Shown here: positions 1-8,767 of the stretch, in pieces
Numbering within the stretch: the first letter of the stretch is position 1
How the letters are laid out: every line of letters starts with the position of its first letter
Assembly: GCA_902806435.1 (NCBI GenBank)
Contig: CADCWO010000001.1
Location: forward strand, 102,143 to 166,142
Direction of reading: 5' to 3'
DNA length: 64,000 bases
Source of the DNA: an uncultured Synechococcales cyanobacterium
Lineage (GTDB): Bacteria > Cyanobacteriota > Cyanobacteriia > Thermosynechococcales > Thermosynechococcaceae
Position numbers and translations under genes: made by a program
Notes under the pieces: generated by a model
Databases searched by the model: none
The model's input: the letters and a program-made list of their open reading frames with translations, nothing else
What the model was told of the DNA's origin: nothing

Positions 1-1232
1 CCTGGATGGTGTTTGAAGTCGGCAAAACGCTGCATGAGGGGGATGTAGAAGTCTCTGAGGCGATTGACTTTTGCCACTACTACGCCGATCAAATGGAGCG
101 CTTAGACCGAGGAGAGGAGCGCAATTTGCCTGGTGAAACCAATCAGTATCACTACCAACCCCGGGGGCTGGCTGTGGTAATTTCTCCTTGGAACTTTCCC
201 TTGGCGATTCCTACCGGCATGGTTGTCGCAGCTTTAGTGACGGGAAACTGCACCCTGCTTAAACCGGCTGAACCTTCGGCGGTAATTGCAGCCAAGCTGG
301 CAGAAATTTTGGTTGAGGCAGGATTCCCACCAGGCGTGTTCCAGTACCTACCAGGGCGAGGATCAGTCATTGGTCCTTACCTGGTGCAGCATCCTGACGT
401 TCAGATGATTGCTTTTACCGGGTCGCAGGAGGTTGGTTGTCGGATCTATGCAGAGGCAGCAGTATTGCAGCCAGGGCAAAAGCATTTGAAGCGGGTGATT
501 GCAGAGATGGGGGGCAAAAACGCCGTGATCGTTGATCAGAGCGCTGATCTTGACCAGGCGGTTACCGGTGTAGCGCAATCAGCGTTTAGTTATAGTGGCC
601 AAAAGTGTTCTGCCTGCTCTCGCGTGATTGTCCTCGACTCCATCTATGACAGCTTTGTGCAGCGATTGGTGGAAGCGGCGCGATCGCTAAATCTGGGGCC
701 CGCAGAAGCTCCAGGCACTCAGGTTGGTCCGGTGATTAATGCCAAAGCGCAAGCCCGGATTCAGGAGTACATTGCTAAAGGGAAAACAGAAGCAACCGTC
801 GCCCTAGAGCTGCCCGCGCCGCAGCCCGGTTATTTTATTGGACCTGTGATCTTTACGGAAGTTTCTCCTACTGCCACGATCGCCCAAGAAGAAATTTTTG
901 GTCCGGTCCTATCCGTCTTGCGGGTCCAAAGCTTTGATCAGGCGATCGCTGTTGCCAATGGCACGAACTATGCCCTGACCGGCGGCCTGTATTCCCGTAC
1001 GCCTTCTCATATTCAGCAAGCCAAAGCTCAATTTGAAGTGGGGAACCTGTATATTAATCGGGGTATCACAGGTGCGATCGTGGACCGACAACCCTTTGGT
1101 GGCTTCAAGCTCTCCGGAGTTGGCTCAAAAGCGGGTGGTCAAGATTATTTGCTGCAATTCCTGGAACCGCGCGTCATTACAGAAAACGTCCAACGCCAGG
1201 GTTTTGCGCCGATTCAGGGAATGGATGACTAG
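1..1232 (+). CDS. Delta-1-pyrroline-5-carboxylate dehydrogenase (3' part; proline catabolism), truncated by window edge
   Basis: The frame is open from the first bases (a Trp codon precedes the first Met at 6), so the gene starts outside the window. The visible 409 residues are an aldehyde dehydrogenase domain that would oxidise glutamate semialdehyde/P5C to glutamate with NAD+. Seen: the cofactor-loop start SPWNFPLAIPTG, the FTGS motif, the general-base region EMGGKNAVIV, the catalytic Cys in SGQKCSACSR (codon at 606-608) and the closing motif QEEIFGPVLSV. In cyanobacteria this domain is often the C-terminal half of a PutA-type fusion with proline dehydrogenase. Whether that holds here cannot be seen because the N-terminus is missing. 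The family is secure, the fusion is inference. Confidence 0.93.
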   Translation, partial: WMVFEVGKTLHEGDVEVSEAIDFCHYYADQMERLDRGEERNLPGETNQYHYQPRGLAVVISPWNFPLAIPTGMVVAALVTGNCTLLKPAEPSAVIAAKLAEILVEAGFPPGVFQYLPGRGSVIGPYLVQHPDVQMIAFTGSQEVGCRIYAEAAVLQPGQKHLKRVIAEMGGKNAVIVDQSADLDQAVTGVAQSAFSYSGQKCSACSRVIVLDSIYDSFVQRLVEAARSLNLGPAEAPGTQVGPVINAKAQARIQEYIAKGKTEATVALELPAPQPGYFIGPVIFTEVSPTATIAQEEIFGPVLSVLRVQSFDQAIAVANGTNYALTGGLYSRTPSHIQQAKAQFEVGNLYINRGITGAIVDRQPFGGFKLSGVGSKAGGQDYLLQFLEPRVITENVQRQGFAPIQGMDD

Positions 1233-1522
1233 GTTTTACTGATTGGTTTTACTGCCAATATTCATTCCAGGTCGTTATTACCCCCGTCTCAGCTGGCAGC
1301 TTTATTTGCAGGTTGTGCATGGCGCAGCTTCTTGCAGCCAACAAAACATTCTGTCCCTTGACGTCAGTGCACCCCGGAACTGGATAGTGCTTAGAGACAT
1401 CAGTGACCCGTAGATATCCGCTTGTGGGTTGTCCTAGAGCACATCGTGGCGCTAGCAGCCCCTGTAAGGCTGAAGAACTTTGATAGACTGCCTGGATAGA
1501 AGTTTGAGAAAGATCGCGAAGT

Positions 1523-2629
1523 ATGGTCGAGCCGCGTTCGAGGTCAACTACCCCTACAGCCCCTCTGAAGCTATTGTTTGTCTCAACTCCGGTTGGCCCT
1601 CTGGGAACAGGCATAGGAGGTGGGGTCGAGCTGACGTTGCAAAACATGGCCCAGATTTTAACGGAGCGGGGGTATCAAGTGCATGTGGTTGCGCCCCGTG
1701 GTTCCACTCTCCCAAACGCAACTATCATCCAAATTGATGGGATAGTTCAGACTCCTGCCCAAACCCAAGAACGGACTGCCCCCATCCTGATGCCACCAGA
1801 TTCAGTTTTGGCACGAATGTGGGATTATACCCGTCAAGTGCAGACCAATTACGATCTAATTGTCAACTTTGCCTACGACTGGCTGCCCTTCTACCTGACA
1901 CCCTTTCTCAGGACTCCAGTTGCTCACATGGTCAGTATGGGTTCGTTGACTGATGCCATGGATCAGATCATTGCTGAAGTGGCAGCCCAAGCTCCCGCGA
2001 CCATTGGCGTCTATACCCAAACCCAGGCAGCAACCTTTGCTTTTTTTGATCAGTGTTATCCCTTGGGTAGCGGCCTGGATTTATCCCTATATCAATTTTG
2101 TGAGGAACCGGGGCCTTGGTTATGCTGGCTGGGCCGGATTGCCCCGGAGAAAGCTTTAGAAGATGCTGTAGCCGCAGTTCAAGCTACCCGAACCCCCTTA
2201 AAAATTCTGGGCCAGATCCAGGACACAGCTTACTGGCAGCAAATTCAGCAAGATTATCCAGATGCTCCAATTGAGTACTTAGGCTTTTTACCCACAAAGC
2301 AAATGCAGCAGGTGGTGGGCCAATGCCGAGCTTTGCTAATCACCTCCCGCTGGGTAGAAGCCTTTGGCAATGTTGTGATTGAAGCTTTAGCCTGTGGGAC
2401 GCCAGTGATTGCCTACCGTCGCGGTGGGCCAGCGGAGATCGTCCGGGAAGGTAAGTCAGGTTGGTTAGTTGAACCTGACAGTGTATCCGGGCTTATCACC
2501 GCAATTGGGAGCATTGACGAAATTGACCGTGTGGCCTGCCGCCAGCAAGCGGAGTCGGAATATTCCCTCTCTGCCCTGGGCGATCGCGTGGAACAATGGT
2601 TTCGAGAGATCCTCTGCACTCGTCTATGA
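1523..2629 (+). CDS. GT4-family glycosyltransferase, probable UDP-glucose:tetrahydrobiopterin glucosyltransferase
   Basis: A 368-residue GT-B glycosyltransferase. The N-terminal Rossmann half opens with LLFVSTPVGPLGTGIGGGVE, a glycine-rich start that I associate with cyanobacterial BGluT enzymes, which glucosylate tetrahydrobiopterin. The C-terminal half has the GT4 nucleotide-sugar site: WLGRIAPEKALE, then EAFGNVVIEALACGTPVIAYRRGGPAE with the paired glutamates of the EX7E motif. No signal peptide or membrane segment is visible, so it should be cytosolic. Its stop overlaps the start of the next gene (ATGA at 2626-2629), suggesting co-translation. The GT4 fold is certain; the pteridine acceptor is inferred from remembered similarity, and a generic sugar transferase remains possible. 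Confidence 0.85.
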   Translation: MVEPRSRSTTPTAPLKLLFVSTPVGPLGTGIGGGVELTLQNMAQILTERGYQVHVVAPRGSTLPNATIIQIDGIVQTPAQTQERTAPILMPPDSVLARMWDYTRQVQTNYDLIVNFAYDWLPFYLTPFLRTPVAHMVSMGSLTDAMDQIIAEVAAQAPATIGVYTQTQAATFAFFDQCYPLGSGLDLSLYQFCEEPGPWLCWLGRIAPEKALEDAVAAVQATRTPLKILGQIQDTAYWQQIQQDYPDAPIEYLGFLPTKQMQQVVGQCRALLITSRWVEAFGNVVIEALACGTPVIAYRRGGPAEIVREGKSGWLVEPDSVSGLITAIGSIDEIDRVACRQQAESEYSLSALGDRVEQWFREILCTRL

Positions 2630-3531
2630 CCCTTAGCTGCCAATTACCACCACCCCTTCGACCAGGCGATTGCCTGCACGTGGTTGTCCCTAGTGGCACC
2701 CTACGTGAACCGGATGCCCTACACCGGGGCATTGAGATCTGGAGATCGCGAGGCTATGAAATTGAACTCAGTTCGGGGGTCGAGGCCCGTTGGGGTTACC
2801 TAGCGGGTAAAGATTGCGATCGCCGCCGGCAGCTAGCTACTGCCCTGAAAGACCCTGGCTGTCGTGGTGTACTCTGTGCCCGCGGTGGGTACGGTGGTGC
2901 CCGGTTATTGGAAGATTGGGTCTGGTCTAGGGACAGCGTTCAAACTGATTCCAAGTGGTTGATTGGCTACTCAGACATTACCAGCTTACTTTGGAGCCTT
3001 GCCCAGGTTGGGGTTGCCGGTGTGCATGGACCTGTCTTAACCAACCTGGCGGCTGAACCGGAATGGTCACTGAATCGTCTGTTCGACTGTGTTGAGGGCC
3101 GTCCGCTTCCTGCTTTGCAAGGCATTGGCTGGGGAGGTGGCAAAGTAAGTGGTGTTCTGTTGCCTGCCAATCTGACGGTAGCAACCCACCTGCTGGGCAC
3201 CCCTGTTCAACCAGATTTGACAGACGTGATCTTAGCGCTGGAGGACGTTTCAGAAGTGCCCTACCGGATTGACCGGATGTTGACCCAGTGGCGGATGAGC
3301 GGTGCCTTTAAAGATGTGCGGGGAATTGCGTTGGGGCGGTTTAGCCAGTGTTATCCCCCTGCCCATATTCCCAGTTTTACAGTGGAAGAAGTTTTACGCG
3401 ATCGCTTAGGCGGCTTAGACATTCCGGTTGTTTCCGGCCTCCCCTTTGGTCACGATGGCCCTAATGCTGCTCTGCCTGTAGGTTTACCCGTCTGTCTAGA
3501 TGCTGATCAAGGTTTGCTGAATTTTGAGTGA
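2626..3531 (+). CDS. LD-carboxypeptidase (peptidase family S66, LdcA-like)
   Basis: 301 residues from the ATG at 2626, which overlaps the upstream stop as ATGA. A longer in-frame start at 2596 exists, but the overlap start is more typical. S66 enzymes remove the terminal D-Ala from murein tetrapeptides during cell-wall recycling. The three expected catalytic regions are visible: the serine in LIGYSDITSLLWS, the glutamate in LALEDVSEVPYRIDRM, and the histidine in LPFGHDGPNAALPVG, plus the glycine-rich RGGYGGARLLE segment that precedes the nucleophile. There is no signal peptide, which fits a cytosolic recycling enzyme. Coupling to a glycosyltransferase gene does not by itself suggest a joint pathway. 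Confidence 0.9.
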   Translation: MTLSCQLPPPLRPGDCLHVVVPSGTLREPDALHRGIEIWRSRGYEIELSSGVEARWGYLAGKDCDRRRQLATALKDPGCRGVLCARGGYGGARLLEDWVWSRDSVQTDSKWLIGYSDITSLLWSLAQVGVAGVHGPVLTNLAAEPEWSLNRLFDCVEGRPLPALQGIGWGGGKVSGVLLPANLTVATHLLGTPVQPDLTDVILALEDVSEVPYRIDRMLTQWRMSGAFKDVRGIALGRFSQCYPPAHIPSFTVEEVLRDRLGGLDIPVVSGLPFGHDGPNAALPVGLPVCLDADQGLLNFE

Positions 3532-3553
3532 AGACCAAGACACCTCAAAATCT

Positions 3554-4945
3554 TTAGAATGGGACTGTCAAAAAGCCACCTAAAAGAACCACAGCAACCG
3601 TATCTACAAAGCCATGAATCGTAATTGAGCACCAAAGCCGATTTGTTTCCCCAAAAGCAAAGGAATAAAATAAAGACGCTAGTACAGCAAGTAACACATA
3701 AACAAGCTTGTATTCAAAAGACGATAATAAACTCTCTGGGCCAGGGTTATTGCCAATATGACTAATGCCAAAAATAACTGAACAAATCACAGCAGAATAA
3801 CAAGTGATTATTTGATTAGTAAGCTTTGCTTTAGCCCGCTCATTGAGCTGGTCGCGAATAAAAACCATCAGGCCAGAACGAAAAAATATTTCTTCAAAAA
3901 TGCCGACTCTGAAGCTAAATAGGACAGCATAACTTAATAAGTTCAATATTTCAGAACTAGATCCAAGTAGATGAGTTGGCTTTACAAAGCCTAGCAATAC
4001 TGCTGGTGGTACTAATATCAAGATAACTAGAGGGAGATGATAGAGAAGGTACTTAAGGTCTAACAGACGAACTTGAAAGCTATACCCAAAATGTTCACGG
4101 CCCAACTCAAGCCCGTAAACGATCACTAAAACAAAAAGATTGATACCCATAAAGGTACCAAAACTAAAAAAAGGCATAGAAAAATAAAATAGTGTGCCAA
4201 GGCAGGTAATTATTAAAAAGAGATCAAATATCATTAACTTCTGGCTAGAAGTTCGTTTACATATTGGTGAAGTCATTAATAAAAAGACTAAAACATAGCC
4301 CAAACCTATGTAATAACCTTCAAATTGGTTAGAGTTGTAGTTAGAGGAGATTAGCGAAGTATGGCTAAGAACCAGATAAATAAAGTTAACCCCAAGCAAT
4401 AATAATAGTTGAGAATTTAGTCGAGAAACTACTATAAAATCTTGAATAGTTTTTACTTCTTTACTTGTCCGAAGCTTTAACATCAAGAAAGGAATCCTTA
4501 GAGCTACAAAAACTCCGGCGATAAACAATACTGTATTAAACCAAAATTCATCTTCAAAGATTAAACTATTAATTTGATTTAACCAAACGAAGTTAGCTGG
4601 GCTTAAGCTTAAAAATTTAACTACACTGATATAAATTGTGAGTGCAGCACAGACTAAAACTTGAAATGGTAAGCCAGCATTTTTTAACAAGTCCTTCTTG
4701 GCAATTCTAGAGCCTTGAGGCGTTGCCAAGAAGAAAACAGGTAAACCACAAAAAAAGACGGTGCTTGTAGCTTCTAAAAATTTTTCTAGGTTAGTCCATT
4801 GCTGAGAGCCTGAAAAGTTTAACCTTATAATTACTGCAAAAAACCATATCAAACACGCAAGAATTGCAACAATCAATTCATTTCTACCATTGTATTTTTT
4901 TGGTCGGGCAAACTCGCAGCGATTTAGTAATAAATTTAAGCTCAT
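3554..4945 (-). CDS. CPBP-family (CAAX/Abi) intramembrane metalloprotease
   Basis: 463 residues, rich in hydrophobic helices (about ten or more predicted by eye). Toward the C-terminus are the CPBP signatures: FEEIFFRSG (EExxxR), then SVIFGISHIGN (FxxxH), and a final helix with ITIHGFVDTVAVV carrying a further conserved His. These residues form the metal site of Rce1-like glutamic/metallo proteases. The long N-terminal half with extra helices is not typical of the minimal 200-residue domain. The gene is visibly more AT-rich than its neighbours, has no GCGATCGC octamer and uses many ATT/TTA/AAA codons, which suggests recent transfer. It is divergent from the permease gene at 5035. Substrate unknown. 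Confidence 0.82.
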   Translation of the reverse strand: MSLNLLLNRCEFARPKKYNGRNELIVAILACLIWFFAVIIRLNFSGSQQWTNLEKFLEATSTVFFCGLPVFFLATPQGSRIAKKDLLKNAGLPFQVLVCAALTIYISVVKFLSLSPANFVWLNQINSLIFEDEFWFNTVLFIAGVFVALRIPFLMLKLRTSKEVKTIQDFIVVSRLNSQLLLLLGVNFIYLVLSHTSLISSNYNSNQFEGYYIGLGYVLVFLLMTSPICKRTSSQKLMIFDLFLIITCLGTLFYFSMPFFSFGTFMGINLFVLVIVYGLELGREHFGYSFQVRLLDLKYLLYHLPLVILILVPPAVLLGFVKPTHLLGSSSEILNLLSYAVLFSFRVGIFEEIFFRSGLMVFIRDQLNERAKAKLTNQIITCYSAVICSVIFGISHIGNNPGPESLLSSFEYKLVYVLLAVLASLFYSFAFGETNRLWCSITIHGFVDTVAVVLLGGFLTVPF

Positions 4946-5034
4946 AATATTTGTAAAACTCTATGTTGTACCTGGGCTTATTTGTAGCTCGTCAACCTTT
5001 TTTCAAGTTGCTACGTGTGACTTCTACATCTGTG

Positions 5035-6120
5035 ATGGATCGCTATATTGCGACTGAGTTGGCGATGCCATTTCTATTTGGTGTAGGTGCCTTCTCGGCG
5101 GTTGGCTTAGCAATTGGTGCTGTGTTTGACTTGGTGCAAAAGGTTGCAGACTCAGGATTAGCCCTCACAACTGCTTTGCAGGTCCTACTGTTGCAGATCC
5201 CTGAATTTGTTGTCTTGGCTTTTCCAATGTCAACCCTACTGACCACATTGGTCGTTTATAGTCGTCTTTCAGGAGATAGTGAGATTATTGCACTGCGAGG
5301 TTGTGGCGTAAGTATTTACAGGCTGGTCCTACCGGCAATCGTTTTAAGCGTTTTCGTAACTGGCATCACCTTTTTGTTTAATGAATCTTTGGTCCCCAGC
5401 ACGAATCAAAAAGCTGCTGTAGTTTTAGACCAAGCGTTAGATCAACAGAAACCTACGTTTCAGGAAAATAATATTTTCTACCGGGAGTTTAGCGGAGGGC
5501 AACTCTCACAAGTATTTTATGCTCGACGTTTCGATGGCCGCCAGCTGCAAAACCTAATGGTGCTTAACTTTGTATCTCAAGAACTAAAGCAAATTGTGAC
5601 GGCAAAATCAGCAATCTGGAATCCAGGCCAAGAACGTTGGGCTTTCCTCAGCGGTACGATTTACAGTGTTGCCAGCAATGGTTCTTATGAAGGGATTGTA
5701 AATTTTGCCCACCAATCCTTCCCTTACTCTAGAGTTCCTTTAGATTTGGCTAAACACAACCGCCAGCCTGAGCAAATGAGTATTGTCCAGGCGCAGCAGT
5801 ACTTACAGTTACTTGAGCAGACTGGCGATCAGCGGCAAATTCGTAAGCTAAAGCTGCGAATCCAGGAGAAGTACGCGCTTCCTTTTATCTGTGTTGTTTT
5901 TGGTTTGGCCGGAGCCTCGCTAGGCACCCGGCCTCAGCGTACCAGTACAATTACAGGATTTGGGATCAGCGTTGTGATTATCTTTAGCTATTATTTACTT
6001 TCTTTTGTCAGCAGTTCCCTAGGGGATGCTGGAGTTTTTACCCCCTTTGTAGCTGCTTGGCTACCAGCAGTATTGGGGTTAATCACTGGCAGTGTTTTGT
6101 TGTTCCGTGCCGCTCAATAG
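5035..6120 (+). CDS. LptF/LptG (YjgP/YjgQ) family permease, lipopolysaccharide export
   Basis: 361 residues from the ATG at 5035, which gives MDRYIATELAMPFLFGVGAF, the usual beginning of this family. An upstream in-frame ATG at 4963 would add 24 residues with no family counterpart. The protein has the expected layout: two N-terminal helices, a segment FPMSTLLTTLVVYSRLSGDSE (the coupling region typical of LptF/G), a periplasmic beta-rich domain at about residues 130-260, and C-terminal helices beginning LPFICVVFGLAGASLG. LptF/G proteins extract LPS from the inner membrane together with the ATPase LptB. No lptB or lptA is adjacent. Cyanobacteria usually carry one such permease, so F or G cannot be assigned. 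Confidence 0.88.
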   Translation: MDRYIATELAMPFLFGVGAFSAVGLAIGAVFDLVQKVADSGLALTTALQVLLLQIPEFVVLAFPMSTLLTTLVVYSRLSGDSEIIALRGCGVSIYRLVLPAIVLSVFVTGITFLFNESLVPSTNQKAAVVLDQALDQQKPTFQENNIFYREFSGGQLSQVFYARRFDGRQLQNLMVLNFVSQELKQIVTAKSAIWNPGQERWAFLSGTIYSVASNGSYEGIVNFAHQSFPYSRVPLDLAKHNRQPEQMSIVQAQQYLQLLEQTGDQRQIRKLKLRIQEKYALPFICVVFGLAGASLGTRPQRTSTITGFGISVVIIFSYYLLSFVSSSLGDAGVFTPFVAAWLPAVLGLITGSVLLFRAAQ

Positions 6121-6134
6121 TATCGTTAGGGTTT

Positions 6135-8495
6135 TTACTCCACACGCTGTAGGGTGGTGATCTTGGGGTCAATAATCTTTTGCCCCGCACCAGGAAACTT
6201 CACGGCCAGACACAGTTTTTTACCTGAGCCGAAAATATGGGTGACTTGACCGACCCCAAAAGAGTTATGCACCAGGCGGTCGCCCACCAGCCAATTCAAG
6301 GTGTTTTCTGACTGAGATGATGGGTTATCAGCACTACGATCCAATGCTGACTTGCGATTGCTTGCAACTACCTGCATCCGTCGCGGAATCGCCATTGCGC
6401 TATTGCTGACCAGTAACTCCTGCGGTAACTCTGCCAAAAATGTAGAAGGACTGGCAGGTTCGCGCGATCCATAAAGACGACGTTCGCGGGCATGACTGAG
6501 AAATAGCCGCTCTTGGGCACGCGTAATTCCGACGTAACAGAGGCGGCGTTCTTCCTCTAAAGCGGCGGGGTCATCCAGAGAGCGAAAATTGGGAAATAGC
6601 CCTTGCTCTAGGCCAACGAGAAAGACAACCGGAAATTCTAATCCCTTGGAAGAATGCAGGGTCATCAGTGAGACGCGGGCCTCTTCTTTCAGGGTATCCA
6701 GGTCAGAAGCCAGAGAAGCACTGGCTAAAAAGGCAGTTAAGGTAGCCTCTTCATTCTCTTCCTCAAACTGCAACACTGCATTGTAGAGTTCCAGGACATT
6801 TTGCAACCGATCCTGGGCTTCATCCGTATCCTGGGTTTTTAGATCTTGAATGTAACCCGTGTCCTCCATAACTCCCTGGACAATTTGGGAAGCGGGCCGA
6901 ACCTCCACTTGCGATTGCCAGTGCTGGATAATTTCTACAAAACGTGTAATTGCCTTAGCAGAGCGGCCAGCTAGGGTTTTGACTGAGGTCTCGTCGCTCA
7001 GAATTTCCCATAGGGGGATACCAAGTTCTTGTGCGGCAACGGTTAAGCGATCTAGGGTTGCTTTGCCAATCCCACGTCGGGGAGTATTGATCACTCGCTT
7101 CAAGCTAATGGTGTCTGCCAGGTTGGTGAGTAGCCGCAGATAAGCTAGAACATCTTTAATTTCTTTGCGATCGTAGAACTTCAACCCACCAATTACCGTG
7201 TAGGGGACACCCCAACGTACCAGGGACTCTTCAAACGGCCGCGACTGGGCATTGGTGCGGTAGAGGATGGCAAAGTTGCCCCAGTTTAGTTCCGGGTGCT
7301 GGCGCTCTAGGGCGCGAATTTGATTCACGACAAACTCCGCTTCCTGAAGTTCGTGGTCTGCCCGGTGACAATAAATAGCTTCCCCAGCACCGCGAGTTGG
7401 CTTTAGAACTTTATCAATCCGCTCCGTATTGTTCTCGATCAGATAATTAGCAATTTGGAGAATATTTTCCGTGGAACGGTAATTCTCCTCCAGTTTCACC
7501 ATCGTGCGGGTGTCGTCGTCTGGCAACCTGTCGCCAAAATCTTCCTGGAAACCCATCAGGATCGTAAAATCCGCTGCCCGGAAGGAGTAGATTGATTGAT
7601 CTGCGTCTCCGACAACAAATACAGAACGATGCTCCCACTCTTGAAAGGACCTGGACGCTTCCCCATTAGTTGCCAGCAGGCGAATTAAGTTGTATTGGGT
7701 ACGGTTTGTATCTTGATATTCATCCACCAGGATGTGCCGGAACCGCCGGTGCCAGTAGTTTAATACTTGTTCATTCTGGCGAAACAGTTGCACCGGCACC
7801 CAGATCAAATCGTCGAAATCCAGGGCGTTATTTGCCGCCAAGGCATTTTGGTAGCGACTGTAGACATCGGCAATCACCCGCCCCCGAAAGTTGGGCTGTT
7901 GTTGTTCTAAATCTTGGGGTGACCAAGCTTGGTTCTTGGCGTTGCTGATCGCGTAACGCACCGATCGCGGCTCAAATTTGCGGTCATCCAGGTTGAGCTG
8001 GTTGATCACGATATCCTTGACTAAACTTTGGGCGTCCGACTCATCAAAAATAGAAAAGTTCTTTGTCCAGCGCCGCCCCGCCTCGTCCTGGTACTTGTCA
8101 ATATCAAACCGGAGGATGCGACTGCAAAGACTGTGGAAGGTGCCAATCCATAGTTCCTTGGTGATGGTTTTGTAGACCTGCGATCGCAACCGTTTCTGCT
8201 CGTAAGGTGTCAGCAGTTCCAACACTTTGCCATACTCACTTAGAGCTTGCCGCTCCGCAAACAGCTTCTCAATCCGCTCCTTCATCTCCCGCGCCGCTTT
8301 GTTGGTAAACGTTACCGCCAGGATATTTTCTGGATCAACCCGGTGGGTCAGCACCAGGCTGGCAATCCGGTAGGTCAGCGCCCGCGTCTTGCCAGATCCT
8401 GCCCCGGCAACAACCAGGAGTGGTCCACAAAAATGTTCAACGGCTTGTCGCTGCGAAGGGTTGAGATGGCTGAGAAAGTCAGTGGTTTGCGTCAT
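6135..8495 (-). CDS. pcrA: PcrA/UvrD-type superfamily 1 DNA helicase
   Basis: 786 residues, normal for PcrA. Starting MTQTTDFLSHLNPSQRQAVE, it has the Q motif, motif I/Walker A VVAGAGSGKTRALTYR, motif Ia AVTFTNKAAREMKERI, motif II HILVDEYQDTNRTQYNL, motif III VVGDADQSIYSFRAAD, motif IV LEENYRSTENIL, motif V LMTLHSSKGLEFPVVF and motif VI EEERRLCYVGITRAQERL. It unwinds DNA 3'-5' in nucleotide-excision and mismatch repair and clears replication blocks. The C-terminal tail contains the Tudor-like element VGDRLVHNSFGVGQVTHI that binds RNA polymerase in PcrA/UvrD. It is convergent with the LptF/G permease, with only 14 bases between stops. Confidence 0.97.
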   Translation of the reverse strand: MTQTTDFLSHLNPSQRQAVEHFCGPLLVVAGAGSGKTRALTYRIASLVLTHRVDPENILAVTFTNKAAREMKERIEKLFAERQALSEYGKVLELLTPYEQKRLRSQVYKTITKELWIGTFHSLCSRILRFDIDKYQDEAGRRWTKNFSIFDESDAQSLVKDIVINQLNLDDRKFEPRSVRYAISNAKNQAWSPQDLEQQQPNFRGRVIADVYSRYQNALAANNALDFDDLIWVPVQLFRQNEQVLNYWHRRFRHILVDEYQDTNRTQYNLIRLLATNGEASRSFQEWEHRSVFVVGDADQSIYSFRAADFTILMGFQEDFGDRLPDDDTRTMVKLEENYRSTENILQIANYLIENNTERIDKVLKPTRGAGEAIYCHRADHELQEAEFVVNQIRALERQHPELNWGNFAILYRTNAQSRPFEESLVRWGVPYTVIGGLKFYDRKEIKDVLAYLRLLTNLADTISLKRVINTPRRGIGKATLDRLTVAAQELGIPLWEILSDETSVKTLAGRSAKAITRFVEIIQHWQSQVEVRPASQIVQGVMEDTGYIQDLKTQDTDEAQDRLQNVLELYNAVLQFEEENEEATLTAFLASASLASDLDTLKEEARVSLMTLHSSKGLEFPVVFLVGLEQGLFPNFRSLDDPAALEEERRLCYVGITRAQERLFLSHARERRLYGSREPASPSTFLAELPQELLVSNSAMAIPRRMQVVASNRKSALDRSADNPSSQSENTLNWLVGDRLVHNSFGVGQVTHIFGSGKKLCLAVKFPGAGQKIIDPKITTLQRVE

Positions 8496-8767
8496 GAATA
8501 CACTAAGTGCAAAGCGTTCCGTTCAAAATCTCACCCGGAACGTCTTAGGACTCCCCAAGGTAGATTTCCCTCTAAATCCTACTTAACATTTTTGACATTG
8601 AGGACGTTCAAGTGGCTTCAGGCAACAATATTAAGTGTGAAAAGAGCACCCAACATTCCCTTATATATGTCAGATATAGGGGGTATAACTTGGAGGATTG
8701 GGATGTAATGCGCCCAGAGCAGCAAAAACCTTAATTTTACAGCAGGCAGATGACGGCATAACTTGTC

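Noticed and set aside
1249..1647. 132-codon open frame on the minus strand over the 1233-1522 gap
   Set aside because: It runs antisense into the glycosyltransferase start, has no recognisable motif and its composition looks like a shadow of the plus-strand gene.
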